DNA from: an uncultured Alcaligenaceae bacterium
Lineage (GTDB): Bacteria > Pseudomonadota > Gammaproteobacteria > Burkholderiales > Burkholderiaceae_B
Direction of reading: 5' to 3'
DNA: 64,000 nucleotides
Assembly: GCA_937908115.1 (NCBI GenBank)
Contig: CALEQZ010000002.1
Location: forward strand, 62,001 to 126,000
Shown: positions 24,642 through 33,518 of the stretch, piece by piece
Numbering within the stretch: the first letter of the stretch is position 1
Layout of the letters: every line of letters starts with the position of its first letter
Position numbers and translations under genes: made by a program
Notes under the pieces: generated by a model
Seen by the model: the letters and a program-made list of their open reading frames with translations, nothing else
What the model was told of the DNA's origin: nothing
Databases searched by the model: none

Positions 24642-25549
24642 TTTGCTGGCTCCTTTTGGCTGCTATGCAAACGGACACCGCCCGAGACGTCGCCAATGGC
24701 GTCCACGACGCGGTTGCTGATCTGCTCGCCATACCCCAGGGCGGTGGCCAGGCCGAAGCTGGCCAGCGGCCCCGAAGCATTGAGCGAGGCCACGCCCAGT
24801 TCCCGGGCGCAGTCGACGTAAAGAAGGATATCCTTGGTCATCAGTTTGCTGGTCAGGCCGCCTTCCAGGTAGTTCCCGTCCACGATGTAGGGAAAGCGGT
24901 TGAGCGTGGCGAAGTTCACCCCGCTACTGCTGTTGAACACGTCCAGCAGCTTGTGCAGGTCTAGCCCTGCCTTTTTGCCTGCGACCATGACTTCGGCCGT
25001 TGCGGCAAGGCTGACCGCATTGAGGAAGTTGTTCAACAGCTTGGCGGTGTGGCCCGCGCCGCTATCGCCCATGTGGACCACTTTGTTGCTGAAAGGCTCG
25101 AACACCCAGCGAATGGACTCGATGGCCTGGGCCTCGCCGCCGACCATCAGGGTCAGCGTGCCCTTTTCGGCCGCCGCCGCGCCGCCCGAAATTCCGGCGT
25201 CGATGTACTGCACGCCCCGCTCCTTGAACAGGCCGTGCAGGCGCACGGTGGAGCTGGCCGCCGCCGTGCTCAGGTCGACGATGACCTGGCCGGCGCAGCA
25301 CGCCGACAGCAGGCCACCCTCGCCCTCGCAGACCTGCTCGACGACCTTGCTATCCGGCAGCGACAGCAGCACCACGTCAGCCGCAGCCGCCACTTCGGCG
25401 ATCGACGCCGCCGCGCGCGCGCCTGCCGCTACGGGCCGCGCCGCGTCGGCGTCGTAGCCGACTACGGCGATGCCCGCCTGCACCAGGCGCCGGGTCATGC
25501 GCCCGCCCATGTTGCCCAGACCGATGAACCCGACGCAATCCTTCTTCAT
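24638..25549 (-). CDS. NAD(P)-dependent 3-hydroxyisobutyrate/tartronate-semialdehyde-type dehydrogenase
   Basis: A 303-residue beta-hydroxyacid dehydrogenase. The cofactor loop is GFIGLGNMGGRMTRRLVQAG, the substrate-binding segment is YIDAGISGGAAAAEKGTLTLMVGG, and the catalytic Lys lies in GAGHTAKLLNNFLNAVSLAATAE. The family interconverts 3-hydroxy acids and semialdehydes (HIBADH, GarR, GlxR). It sits between the ABC binding-protein gene and a cupin gene on the minus strand, so it probably acts on the imported substrate or a breakdown product. Confidence 0.92.
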   Translation of the reverse strand: MKKDCVGFIGLGNMGGRMTRRLVQAGIAVVGYDADAARPVAAGARAAASIAEVAAAADVVLLSLPDSKVVEQVCEGEGGLLSACCAGQVIVDLSTAAASSTVRLHGLFKERGVQYIDAGISGGAAAAEKGTLTLMVGGEAQAIESIRWVFEPFSNKVVHMGDSGAGHTAKLLNNFLNAVSLAATAEVMVAGKKAGLDLHKLLDVFNSSSGVNFATLNRFPYIVDGNYLEGGLTSKLMTKDILLYVDCARELGVASLNASGPLASFGLATALGYGEQISNRVVDAIGDVSGGVRLHSSQKEPAK

Positions 25550-25598
25550 TGCTTCTCCCGTATTGCCATGCGGCGCTGGCCAGCTTCGCGCCTATTGG

Positions 25599-26828
25599 TC
25601 ACTGCTTGGGCCAGATCGGCTTGGCCAAGGCGACGTCCTCGGGGAAGACGGTAACCGGCACGCCGTTCTGCCATTGGATGACGGTCAGCGTGGCGCCCAC
25701 GCGATGACCTGCCTCGTCAAACTTGAGCTCCCCGCCCGGGAAGTAGGGGATGCGGCCTTCGTCCAGGTTGCGGATGGCCTGGGCAACGGCCTCCCGGTCG
25801 GCCTTACCAGCCTTCTCGAGCGCGGTCTTGATGATCCACATGTCGCCATAGGTGGAAATGGCGTTCTGCGTCATCCACGGCTCGTTGTATTCGGTCTTCA
25901 TGCGCTGGATCAGGTGCTCCTGGCCCTTGGCGCCCCAGTTGCCCACCGCGGACATTACGCCGTTGAGCAGATCGGCGCTGACCGTGTTCAGCACCTCGGG
26001 CTCGGCGATGGCGATGCCAAAGGAAATCACCGGGATGCGCACGTTGGTCTCGTTCATCTTCTCCAGGATGAGCTTGGCGTCCGAGATCACCGTGGGCAGG
26101 AAGAACACCAGGTCGGGACGGCGCGACCGCACGCGCTGCACCAGCGACGAGGCGTCCGACAGCGGCGGCGTGAAGGTTTCGTCCACGACCAGCTGCAGGC
26201 CGTTCTTGTCCAGCAGCCCGCCGTCCTTGAGCGCCTTGACGGTCGACAGCGAAGCGGCCGTGTTGTCGGTCAAGATGGCCACGGTCTTGGGGCGCTTGCC
26301 CGAGGCCTTCTCGGCCAGCTCCAGGATGCTCGGCAGCGCGATCTCGGCCTGCCGGCCTGCCGGCGCGGAGGTCTGGAAGATGTACTTGAAGCCGCGCTGG
26401 GTGATGAGATCGGAATACGACAGCGTCAGCATGGGCAGCTTGGCCCGCTCAGTCACTTCGGTCACCGCCAACGTGAACGAGCTGAGGTAGGCACCCGTAC
26501 CGGCCACCAACTGCGGATAGTCGGCAACCATGCGCTGCGCGGCGCTCTTGGCCTTTTCGGTGGAGTCGCCCGAGTCGATGACTTCGAGCTTGAGCGGGGC
26601 ACCGCCCAGGGCCTTGATACCGCCCTGGTCGTTGATGTCCTTGATTGCCATTTCGGCACCCATGCGCATCACCTGTCCGTAGCGCGCATAGATGCCGGAC
26701 ATGGGCGCAATCAGGCCGACGCTCACGGGCTCGGGCTGCGCGGCACGGGCCGTCGCCGCCATGCCTGGCAGCAGGCCTGCGGCCAGCGCCGCGGCCGCGG
26801 TCAATTTCGCAATCTGGCTAGCTTTCAT
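25599..26828 (-). CDS. Branched-chain amino acid-type ABC transporter periplasmic binding protein
   Basis: A 409-residue LivJ-like (Peripla_BP_6) receptor with a signal peptide ending ATARAAQPEP and the start of the mature domain VSVGLIAPMSGIYARYGQVMRMGAEMAIKDIN. The start at 26828 is preceded by GAGGAGAC. Such receptors bind amino acids, amides, urea or aromatic acids. The permease and ATPase genes are immediately upstream on the same strand, so the transporter is complete. It is longer than typical LivJ (about 370), which is common for receptors of aromatic or hydroxy acids. Confidence 0.92.
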   Translation of the reverse strand: MKASQIAKLTAAAALAAGLLPGMAATARAAQPEPVSVGLIAPMSGIYARYGQVMRMGAEMAIKDINDQGGIKALGGAPLKLEVIDSGDSTEKAKSAAQRMVADYPQLVAGTGAYLSSFTLAVTEVTERAKLPMLTLSYSDLITQRGFKYIFQTSAPAGRQAEIALPSILELAEKASGKRPKTVAILTDNTAASLSTVKALKDGGLLDKNGLQLVVDETFTPPLSDASSLVQRVRSRRPDLVFFLPTVISDAKLILEKMNETNVRIPVISFGIAIAEPEVLNTVSADLLNGVMSAVGNWGAKGQEHLIQRMKTEYNEPWMTQNAISTYGDMWIIKTALEKAGKADREAVAQAIRNLDEGRIPYFPGGELKFDEAGHRVGATLTVIQWQNGVPVTVFPEDVALAKPIWPKQ

Positions 26829-26886
26829 GACTGTCTCCTCATGGTGTCCGCTTCGCGCGGATCGTCTTGCGATGGATGAACTGCCC

Positions 26887-27594
26887 CTACATGCCCAGAT
26901 ACGCACGGCGGACCCGGTCGTCCGCCTGCAGCGTTTCGTGCGTGCCTTCCAGGACGACGCGGCCTGCCTCGAGCACGTAGCCGCGGTCGGCAAACTGCAG
27001 CGCCTCGGCCACACGCTGTTCCACGAGCAGGATGGTCAGGCGCGCCTGCTTGCGGATGTCGACCAAGCGGTCGAAGATGAAATCCGCGATCGCTGGCGAC
27101 AACCCCATGGATGGCTCGTCCAGCATCAACAGGCGCGGCGACGACGCCAGCCCACGCCCGATCGCGAGCATCTGCTGCTGGCCGCCCGACAGGGTGCCGG
27201 CCAGTTGCCCGGATCGCTCCTTGAGCACTGGAAACCATTCGTAGATTTGCTCAAGGTTGCGCCCCCAGTCCCGGCGCCCGGCCGGCGTATAAGCGCCCAT
27301 TTCCAGGTTTTCGAGGACAGTCATCGACGCAAACACCTGGCGCCCTTCCGGCACGTGGGCGATACCCAAATGCGCGCGCCGGGCAGCCGGCACCGCCAAC
27401 AGGTCCTGGCCGTCGAAGCGTATGGAACCGGACATCGGCTCCAGCATGCCCGATATGGTCTTGAACAACGTGCTCTTGCCCGCGCCATTGGGACCGACGA
27501 TGGAGATGAACTCGCCTTCGCCGACCGTGACCGATACCTCGTTGAGCACCGGCAGCGCGGTATAGCCGGCCACGAGTTGCCTGATCTCAAGCAT
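26887..27594 (-). CDS. ABC transporter ATP-binding protein, LivF type
   Basis: A 235-residue ATPase. Walker A is GPNGAGKSTLFKTI, the signature is LSGGQQQMLAIGRGL, Walker B is LLMLDEPSMGLSPA, and the LivF-type C-terminus follows. The start at 27594 overlaps the stop of the upstream fused gene by 8 bases, and the N-terminus MLEIRQLVAGY is typical; a longer frame start at 27666 would run into the neighbour. It is the second ATPase of the importer; the first is fused to a permease. Confidence 0.95.
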   Translation of the reverse strand: MLEIRQLVAGYTALPVLNEVSVTVGEGEFISIVGPNGAGKSTLFKTISGMLEPMSGSIRFDGQDLLAVPAARRAHLGIAHVPEGRQVFASMTVLENLEMGAYTPAGRRDWGRNLEQIYEWFPVLKERSGQLAGTLSGGQQQMLAIGRGLASSPRLLMLDEPSMGLSPAIADFIFDRLVDIRKQARLTILLVEQRVAEALQFADRGYVLEAGRVVLEGTHETLQADDRVRRAYLGM

Positions 27595-29413
27595 GCTTGG
27601 CGCTCCATTTCTTGCCCAGGTAAGCCTCCACCACGCGCGCGTCGCGCGTGATCGACTGCGGATCACCCACCGCCAGGACTTCTCCGTGGTCCAACACCAC
27701 GAATTCGTCGACCAGCTTGACCATGGCCTGCATGGTGTGCTCGATGATGACGATGGTGATGCCCGAGGCGGAAAGCGAGCGGATCACCGACACCACATCA
27801 TCCACCTCGCCATGGCCCAGGCCCGCCAGGGTTTCATCCAGCAGAAGCAGCTCGGGCTGCCCGGCGACGGCGCGCGCCAGCTCCATCAGGCGCAGTTCGC
27901 GCGTGGTCAGCACCGACGCGACCTTGTCGGCGCAGTCGCCCAGGCCCACGCGCGCGATCGCGTCGGCGGCGAGCTGATCGGCGTGCGCCTCGCTACGCGC
28001 CTTGACGTAGGCGCCGACCTTGACGTTCTGCGCCACGGTCAGGCGCATGAACGGCCGCATGATCTGGAAAGTCCGACCTACCCCTGCCGCACACAGTTCG
28101 TGCGGCTTGCGTCCGGCCATGTCCACACCGTTGAGCAGGATCTGGCCGGCATCCGGCTTCAGGAACCCGTTGAGCAGGTTGAACAGCGTGGTCTTGCCCG
28201 CCCCGTTCGGGCCGATGATGCCCAGAATCATCCCTTTGCGGACCTGGAAGCTGACGTTCTGCACGGCCTTCAACCCGCCGAAGCTGCGCGAGACCGACCG
28301 CACGTCCAGGATGACCTCGCCGGTGCAAGGTTGGACCGGAATCGGTCGCGCGGCGGCTACATCCGAATCAGGGTCGCGGGCAGGTGCGGCGGCAGCGGGT
28401 GCGCTCCCATCGGTTACCGTCGGCGCCGCGGTGCTGCGCGCGGCCGGCGCAGCAGGCCCGGCGCCTTCGCCCCGCCGACGCAGGAAGTCGCGGACCTTCC
28501 AATAAACGCCTTCGGGCGCGGCCAGGATCACCGCGATGATGGCGATGCCCAAAATCACGCCCTGGATGCCGGGGTAGGCCGCACCCAGTTCGGCGTGCAG
28601 GATTTCGCCAAGCGGCACCAGGATGGCCGCGCCGATGATCGGGCCCCAAACGGTGCCCACGCCGCCAAACATGGAAACCGTCAACGCCTGGGCCGACACC
28701 AGCATGCCAAACACCGACACCGGCGTGACCACCAACAGCACCACGGCATAAAAGGCGCCTGTCGCCCCGGCAATGGCGCCGCTGAGCGCAATGGCGCGCA
28801 GCTTCCAGCGCAGGGTGTCGATGCCGGCTGCCTCGGCGGCCGCTTCGTTTTGCTTGATGGCGATCAACGCCATGCCGAACCGGGTGCGCTCGACGTAGCG
28901 CGTCAGCTGCACGAAGATGAGCAGCAGCGCCATGGCCACCAGCGTGTACAGGCGCGGCTCCTCGAACTGCATATAGCGCGCGGGGTTTTCGCGCATCATG
29001 GGAAACGTCACCTCCTGCAAGCCCAGCCACTCGAACACGTAGAGCAGCGCCAGCGGGTAGGCGAGCATGGACAGCGCGAAGTAGTGCCCGCGCAACCGGA
29101 ACGTCGGCAAGCCGACCAGCAAGCCGGCCACTGCACCCAGCACGGCCGACAAGGGGATCATCAGCCAGGGCGAAATGCCCAGATGAATCTGGCCAAGCAC
29201 GCAGGCATAGGCACCAAGTCCGAAAAATGCGGCGTGGCCGAATGAAACCAGGCCCGTGTACCCGCTGAGCATGTTCCAGGACAGCCCGAAGCAGGCCCAG
29301 ATCAGCACCAGGGTGAAGATCAGCTGGTGATAGGCGTTGTCCACCAGCAGCGTCGCGCCCAGATAGGCCGCGGCCACGGCGATCAGGACGAGCGTAGTAG
29401 GCAGGCGCTTCAT
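27587..29413 (-). CDS. Fused LivM-type permease and LivG-type ATPase
   Basis: One 608-residue polypeptide. Residues 1 to about 310 are a LivM-like permease with about ten membrane segments and the family loop SGYTGLVSFGHAAFFGLGAYA. A low-complexity Ala/Pro/Asp linker follows (about 320-370). Residues about 375-608 are a LivG-like ATPase with Walker A GPNGAGKTTLFNLL and Walker B LLLLDETLAGL. The ABC signature is degenerate: LTTRELRLMELARA instead of the LivG-type LAYGQQR. Its ATG overlaps the LivH-type stop by 4 bases. Permease and ATPase are usually separate genes, so this is a true fusion with no internal stop. Confidence 0.92.
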   Translation of the reverse strand: MKRLPTTLVLIAVAAAYLGATLLVDNAYHQLIFTLVLIWACFGLSWNMLSGYTGLVSFGHAAFFGLGAYACVLGQIHLGISPWLMIPLSAVLGAVAGLLVGLPTFRLRGHYFALSMLAYPLALLYVFEWLGLQEVTFPMMRENPARYMQFEEPRLYTLVAMALLLIFVQLTRYVERTRFGMALIAIKQNEAAAEAAGIDTLRWKLRAIALSGAIAGATGAFYAVVLLVVTPVSVFGMLVSAQALTVSMFGGVGTVWGPIIGAAILVPLGEILHAELGAAYPGIQGVILGIAIIAVILAAPEGVYWKVRDFLRRRGEGAGPAAPAARSTAAPTVTDGSAPAAAAPARDPDSDVAAARPIPVQPCTGEVILDVRSVSRSFGGLKAVQNVSFQVRKGMILGIIGPNGAGKTTLFNLLNGFLKPDAGQILLNGVDMAGRKPHELCAAGVGRTFQIMRPFMRLTVAQNVKVGAYVKARSEAHADQLAADAIARVGLGDCADKVASVLTTRELRLMELARAVAGQPELLLLDETLAGLGHGEVDDVVSVIRSLSASGITIVIIEHTMQAMVKLVDEFVVLDHGEVLAVGDPQSITRDARVVEAYLGKKWSAKHA

Positions 29414-30375
29414 CAGGTTCTCTCCGCGGAACGGCCGAACATCCCTTGCGGCCGCAGGGTCACGAGCAGCAGGAAGAAGACAAAAATGGCCGCGTTCTGC
29501 AGCTGGGTCGGCAGCACCAGCGCAGACAGCTGCTGCACCAGGCCGATGACCATGCCGCCCCAGAAGGCGCCGAGGATGCTGCCTATGCCGCCCAGCACCA
29601 CGCCCGCATACATGATGATGACGAACTCCAGCCCGACGAAGGGGTGGAACGGATAGTTGGTCGCCAGCAGTCCCCCGGCCAGGGCGGTGATGCAAGTGCC
29701 CAGCGCGAAAGCGATGCGGTACGCGCGGTTGACGTCGATGCCCATGTAGTACGCGGCCACGGGGTTGTCGGCGGCCGCGCGCAGCGACTTGCCCAATCGG
29801 CTGCGGTTGACCAACAACCCAAGCGCGACGATGGCGATGACCGAGATCAGCGCGGCGATGCCGCGGCCCTTATTGACGAACACGCTGACGAAGTCGCCCC
29901 AAAGCGGGCCGATCTCCCATGCGCTACTCGACAGCGGTGTGCGTAGCGACAGCAGCTGTGGGCCGAACACCATCATGCCGCCGTTCTGCAGGATCAGCGC
30001 GATGCCCAGGGTCAGGATCAACTGCGCATAGTGGCCCTCGCCTTCCAGCGATGCAGTGCGCCGGCCAGTTACGCGCGAGATCAGCATCAGGTGCGCGGCA
30101 TAGCCCACGGCGAACATCACCGGCATCATCAGCAGGATGGACAGGTACGCCCCCAATGCCGAACCCGCCAGCCAGTTCGCCCCAAACATCACGAAGAAAA
30201 AGTACGTGACGTACATGCCCAGCATCATCAGGTCGCCCTGGGCGAAATTGATCACCCGCATGATCCCGAAGATCATGGCCAGGCCCACGCACATCAGCCC
30301 GTATATGCCGCCGACCAGCACGCCGGCGGCCAGCGCCTGCAAGAATGCCTCCAGATGGATCTGTAGATCGGTCAT
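29413..30375 (-). CDS. ABC transporter permease, LivH type
   Basis: A 320-residue inner-membrane permease with about eight membrane segments and the LivH loop MIFGIMRVINFAQGDLMMLG near the N-terminus; the conserved EAA-like region FHPFVGLEFVIIMYAGVVLGGIGS lies near the C-terminus. The start at 30375 has GGGGGAG upstream; the frame is open further upstream but without coding character. It precedes the fused permease-ATPase gene with a 4-base overlap. Confidence 0.94.
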   Translation of the reverse strand: MTDLQIHLEAFLQALAAGVLVGGIYGLMCVGLAMIFGIMRVINFAQGDLMMLGMYVTYFFFVMFGANWLAGSALGAYLSILLMMPVMFAVGYAAHLMLISRVTGRRTASLEGEGHYAQLILTLGIALILQNGGMMVFGPQLLSLRTPLSSSAWEIGPLWGDFVSVFVNKGRGIAALISVIAIVALGLLVNRSRLGKSLRAAADNPVAAYYMGIDVNRAYRIAFALGTCITALAGGLLATNYPFHPFVGLEFVIIMYAGVVLGGIGSILGAFWGGMVIGLVQQLSALVLPTQLQNAAIFVFFLLLVTLRPQGMFGRSAERT

Positions 30376-30397
30376 CGTCTCCCCCGCATGAGCGCTT

Positions 30398-31777
30398 CTA
30401 AGTGTCGGCTGGGCGCGCGCACAGTCGCGCCAGCTCACCGGCGTCGGCGGCCCGCTCGTAACCGTCGACCGTTTCCTCGATGCGCCGCGCGCGCCCGGCG
30501 TCCAGGACGGCACGAGCCGCCTGCCTGAAGCGCTCGCGGATCGTCGCCTCGTCGGCGGCCACCACATCGTCGAGCTCGCCGCTGACCGTGGCGCCATCGC
30601 CCAGTGTCAACACGACGCGCGCGCCCTGGCGCGCCGGGAACGCCGCGGTGTACTCGGCGTCCTCGACAAGCGTGGTCGCCGCCATCAGCCTGGCAACCTC
30701 GGCATCGTCCAGGCGCGCATAGTTGCTTTCGGCGATGACACCATTGGCCAGGGTCGCGGCCACGCCGAAGGGAATGCTCATCTTGGCCTGCAAGGCGCGC
30801 CGGAACGGTCCTTTGGCGTCACAGCCCGGATAAGCCACCGCCGCCCGCGTGGTTTCGATGCGTACGGCGGCGATGCGACGGCTGCCTCCGGCCACGCGCC
30901 GGACGGCCTGCAAGGCAGCCTGGCAAGGCGTTTGCGCGAAGTTGCAGGCCGGCGCCGGCTTGTTGAACACCGCGTCGATTTCGGCTCGGCCGTCGGCAAA
31001 CAGGTCGATCGGCGCCACCAGCGGCGCGCGCGCATACGCCTTGAAAATGCCCGCTTCGCCTTCCAGGATGGACGCCGAGCCTTCGGCGCCGCGCGCCGCC
31101 AGCGCCAGGCAGGTCATCGCATTGCGTACGACGAAGCCAGGGTGGAAATACATCTCGCTGCCGCCGGTGTGCCCCCATTCGTTCAACCCGGCGCAGCAGT
31201 TCCCGGCTAGCGCAAAAGCGTTCAGCGCCCGCTGCGCATCCAGGCCGATCAGCCGGGCCCCGGCCATCACCGCAGCAAACGGCCCCACCAGGCCTGTCGG
31301 CCGAAACAGCCGCGCCAGCTCGGGATTCATCAATGCACGACCGATGCGTGCGCCCGTTTCATACCCGACAATGGCCGCCGCGAGCACTTGCTCGCCAGAG
31401 ACCGGATGCCGTTCGGCCAACGCCAGCACCGTTGGCCAGACGACTACGCCCAAGTGCGCCACGCTAGCCGCGTGCATGTCCTCGCGCACCAGCCCGTGGC
31501 CGGCCACCGCATTGGCAAAGGCGGCATCGGCCGGGGCGTACATGCCGGCCCGGCCGGCGATGTGGGCGCCGGCTTCGGCCACGGACGTGGCCAGCGTCGC
31601 GGCCTGCTCGCTCCAAGGCAGGTCGCGCGCCTCGAAAACGCACGACAGATAGTCCAGCAGGCAGCGCCGCGCCGCACGCCAAGTGCCGGCAGAAAAGCCG
31701 CCGGCCGCCATGGCTTGCACGACGATCCGATGCGCCGAGCTTTCCCGCCTACCGATGCTGTCCATCCATGGCTCCAT
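30398..31777 (-). CDS. MmgE/PrpD-family protein
   Basis: A 459-residue protein of the 2-methylcitrate dehydratase / cis-aconitate decarboxylase family. Typical segments are ANAVAGHGLVREDMHAASVAHLGVVVWPTVLALAE, AIVGYETGARIGRAL and CNFAQTPCQAAL. Translation may begin at 31765 (MDSIGRR) instead of 31777, because GGAG lies 6 bases before that second ATG. It sits between an SDR gene and LivH, 22 bases from the latter. The family catalyses hydration/dehydration or decarboxylation of tricarboxylates, but the actual substrate is unknown. Confidence 0.88.
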   Translation of the reverse strand: MEPWMDSIGRRESSAHRIVVQAMAAGGFSAGTWRAARRCLLDYLSCVFEARDLPWSEQAATLATSVAEAGAHIAGRAGMYAPADAAFANAVAGHGLVREDMHAASVAHLGVVVWPTVLALAERHPVSGEQVLAAAIVGYETGARIGRALMNPELARLFRPTGLVGPFAAVMAGARLIGLDAQRALNAFALAGNCCAGLNEWGHTGGSEMYFHPGFVVRNAMTCLALAARGAEGSASILEGEAGIFKAYARAPLVAPIDLFADGRAEIDAVFNKPAPACNFAQTPCQAALQAVRRVAGGSRRIAAVRIETTRAAVAYPGCDAKGPFRRALQAKMSIPFGVAATLANGVIAESNYARLDDAEVARLMAATTLVEDAEYTAAFPARQGARVVLTLGDGATVSGELDDVVAADEATIRERFRQAARAVLDAGRARRIEETVDGYERAADAGELARLCARPADT

Positions 31778-31798
31778 GCATGCAGCGTGGCCGACGGT

Positions 31799-32542
31799 TC
31801 AATAACCGACCACTGTCAGGCCACCATCTATCTTGAGCGTCACACCGGCGATGCGCGCGCCTTCGTCGCTGGCCAGGAACACCGCGGCCGCGGCGATATC
31901 CGCCCCTTCGGCAAGCTTGCCGGTCGGCGTCTTGCGGCGCCGCTCTTCCCACCCTTGCTCGGAAATCACCGAGCTGGCACCTGGGGTGACCACCGGTCCG
32001 GGCGCCAGGGCATTGACGCGGATGCCGTGCGCGCCCAGCTCCACCGCCTGCTGCCGGGTCAGCGCATCGAGCGCCCCCTTGATCGAGCTATAGACGGCCG
32101 CCGTCTTGATGGCCACCGACACGGCCACCGAGGACAGGTTGATGACCGAGCCGCCGCCGCGGGCGATCATGTGCGGCGTAGCGGCCTGCAAAGACCACAA
32201 TGCGCCCTTGAAGCCGACGTCGATCATTTTGTCGACCTCGTGCTCGGGCATGTCGACCAAAGGGGCGTAATAAAAGTAGGCGGCGTTATTGACCAAGATA
32301 TCCAGGCCGCCGGCCTGCGCGGCGAACCCGTCTATGGCCTGGCGCACGGCCGCGCGGTCGGCGACGTCGCAGGGCAGCGGCGTAGCGCCGGGAATATCCG
32401 CCTGCGCCTGCGCGAGCAGGTCGCGGTTGTTGTCCAACAAGCCGACGCGCGCCCCTTCCTTGGCGAAAGCCAATGAAATCGCCTTGCCTATGCCGCCAGC
32501 CGCGCCCGTGACGACCGCCACTTTTCCTGCCAGTCTCGCCAT
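31799..32542 (-). CDS. Short-chain dehydrogenase/reductase
   Basis: A 247-residue classical SDR. The NAD(P) loop is VTGAAGGIGKAISLAF, then NNAAYFYYAPL, the catalytic Ser in VINLSSVAVS, and the Tyr-x3-Lys pair in VYSSIKGALDAL. The C-terminus GARIAGVTLKIDGGLTVVGY is standard. AGGAGGAG precedes the ATG at 32542. It is the promoter-proximal gene of a nine-gene minus-strand unit that continues through MmgE/PrpD and the ABC importer to NIPSNAP. Confidence 0.93.
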   Translation of the reverse strand: MARLAGKVAVVTGAAGGIGKAISLAFAKEGARVGLLDNNRDLLAQAQADIPGATPLPCDVADRAAVRQAIDGFAAQAGGLDILVNNAAYFYYAPLVDMPEHEVDKMIDVGFKGALWSLQAATPHMIARGGGSVINLSSVAVSVAIKTAAVYSSIKGALDALTRQQAVELGAHGIRVNALAPGPVVTPGASSVISEQGWEERRRKTPTGKLAEGADIAAAAVFLASDEGARIAGVTLKIDGGLTVVGY

Positions 32543-32675
32543 TGCTCCTCCTTGTCGCGCTTCCTGCCCGCCGGGCGCAAGCGCCTGATTTTTTTTGCAC
32601 CACGCATGGCGCCATCGCCTGCGCGGGTGATGAGTCCGGCACGACACCGGAAAACCGCGCGTTGTGCCATTACAG

Positions 32676-32697
32676 TAGTATAAGCAGATTGTAGTAT
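32676..32697. promoter_or_regulatory. AT-rich divergent promoter region with TAGTAT repeats
   Basis: TAGTAT occurs at 32676-32681 and again at 32692-32697, in an AT-rich stretch between the SDR and flavin-reductase genes. A TATACT element on the minus strand would fit a -10 box for the nine-gene unit. No regulator gene is adjacent, so the factor that might bind here is unknown. Confidence 0.35.
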
Positions 32698-32838
32698 TGA
32701 ATGCTCAAAGTTTCGATATCTGGGACCACTCGACGTTTGGCACGCCGGCCCCCTGCTTTGCAGCCGGGTTGCTTTGCGCGCCAGGGCCTGGCAGGCAAAA
32801 TAGGCGCTCTTCCCCTAGCCAGTACGAGCCAGACGACG

Positions 32839-33459
32839 ATGCCTGCAGACATGCACTTTTATGAGCCCTCGCAGGGCCACGGCTTGCGCCACAACCCGCT
32901 CAACGCCATCGTGGCGCCCCGCCCCATCGGCTGGATTTCCTCGCGCAATGCCGCTGGCACGCTCAACCTGGCCCCCTACAGCTTTTTCAACGCCTTCAAC
33001 TACGTCCCGCCCATCATCGGCTTTTCCAGCACGAGCTATAAGGACACCGTGCGCAACATCGAGGCCACCGGCGAGTTCTGCTGGAACCTGGTGACGGTCG
33101 AACTTGCGCAGGCGATGAACGCCACCAGTGCCGCGGTCGCGCCGGATGTAGACGAATTCGCGCTGGCAGGACTGACGCCCGCGCCATCGCGCATCGTGTC
33201 GGTGCCGCGGGTGGCGGAAAGCCCCGTGTCCTTCGAATGCCGCGTCAGCCAGGTCGTGCGGCTGCGCGGCGCCGATGGCGCCGAGGTGGACGCCTGGCTG
33301 ACACTCGGCGAGGTAGTGGGCGTGCACATCGACAAGCGCCTGATCCGCGACGGCGTCTACGACACGGCCGCGGCAGCGCCCATCATGCGGGGCGGCGGAC
33401 CTGCGGATTACTTCGCCGTCGAGGCAACCGCCCTATTCAAGATGTACCGGCCGGATTGA
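32839..33459 (+). CDS. Flavin reductase-like (FMN-binding split-barrel) protein
   Basis: About 206 residues, with the flavin-reductase domain clear: HNPLNAIVAPRPIGWISSRN, LNLAPYSFFNAFNYVPPIIGFSS, DTVRNIEATGEFCWNLV. The family includes FMN-dependent oxidoreductases and reductase partners of monooxygenases. The frame is open from 32701, but the N-terminal part is Arg/Pro-rich, overlaps the divergent promoter and looks non-coding; I place the start at 32839 or the next Met at 32851. It is divergent from the SDR-led operon. Confidence 0.85.
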   Translation: MPADMHFYEPSQGHGLRHNPLNAIVAPRPIGWISSRNAAGTLNLAPYSFFNAFNYVPPIIGFSSTSYKDTVRNIEATGEFCWNLVTVELAQAMNATSAAVAPDVDEFALAGLTPAPSRIVSVPRVAESPVSFECRVSQVVRLRGADGAEVDAWLTLGEVVGVHIDKRLIRDGVYDTAAAAPIMRGGGPADYFAVEATALFKMYRPD

Positions 33460-33518
33460 GGCAGGGCAAGCAGCACGACACCGTATCCGCGGCCAGCCAC
33501 AGGCAGGTGCGCCCGCCG

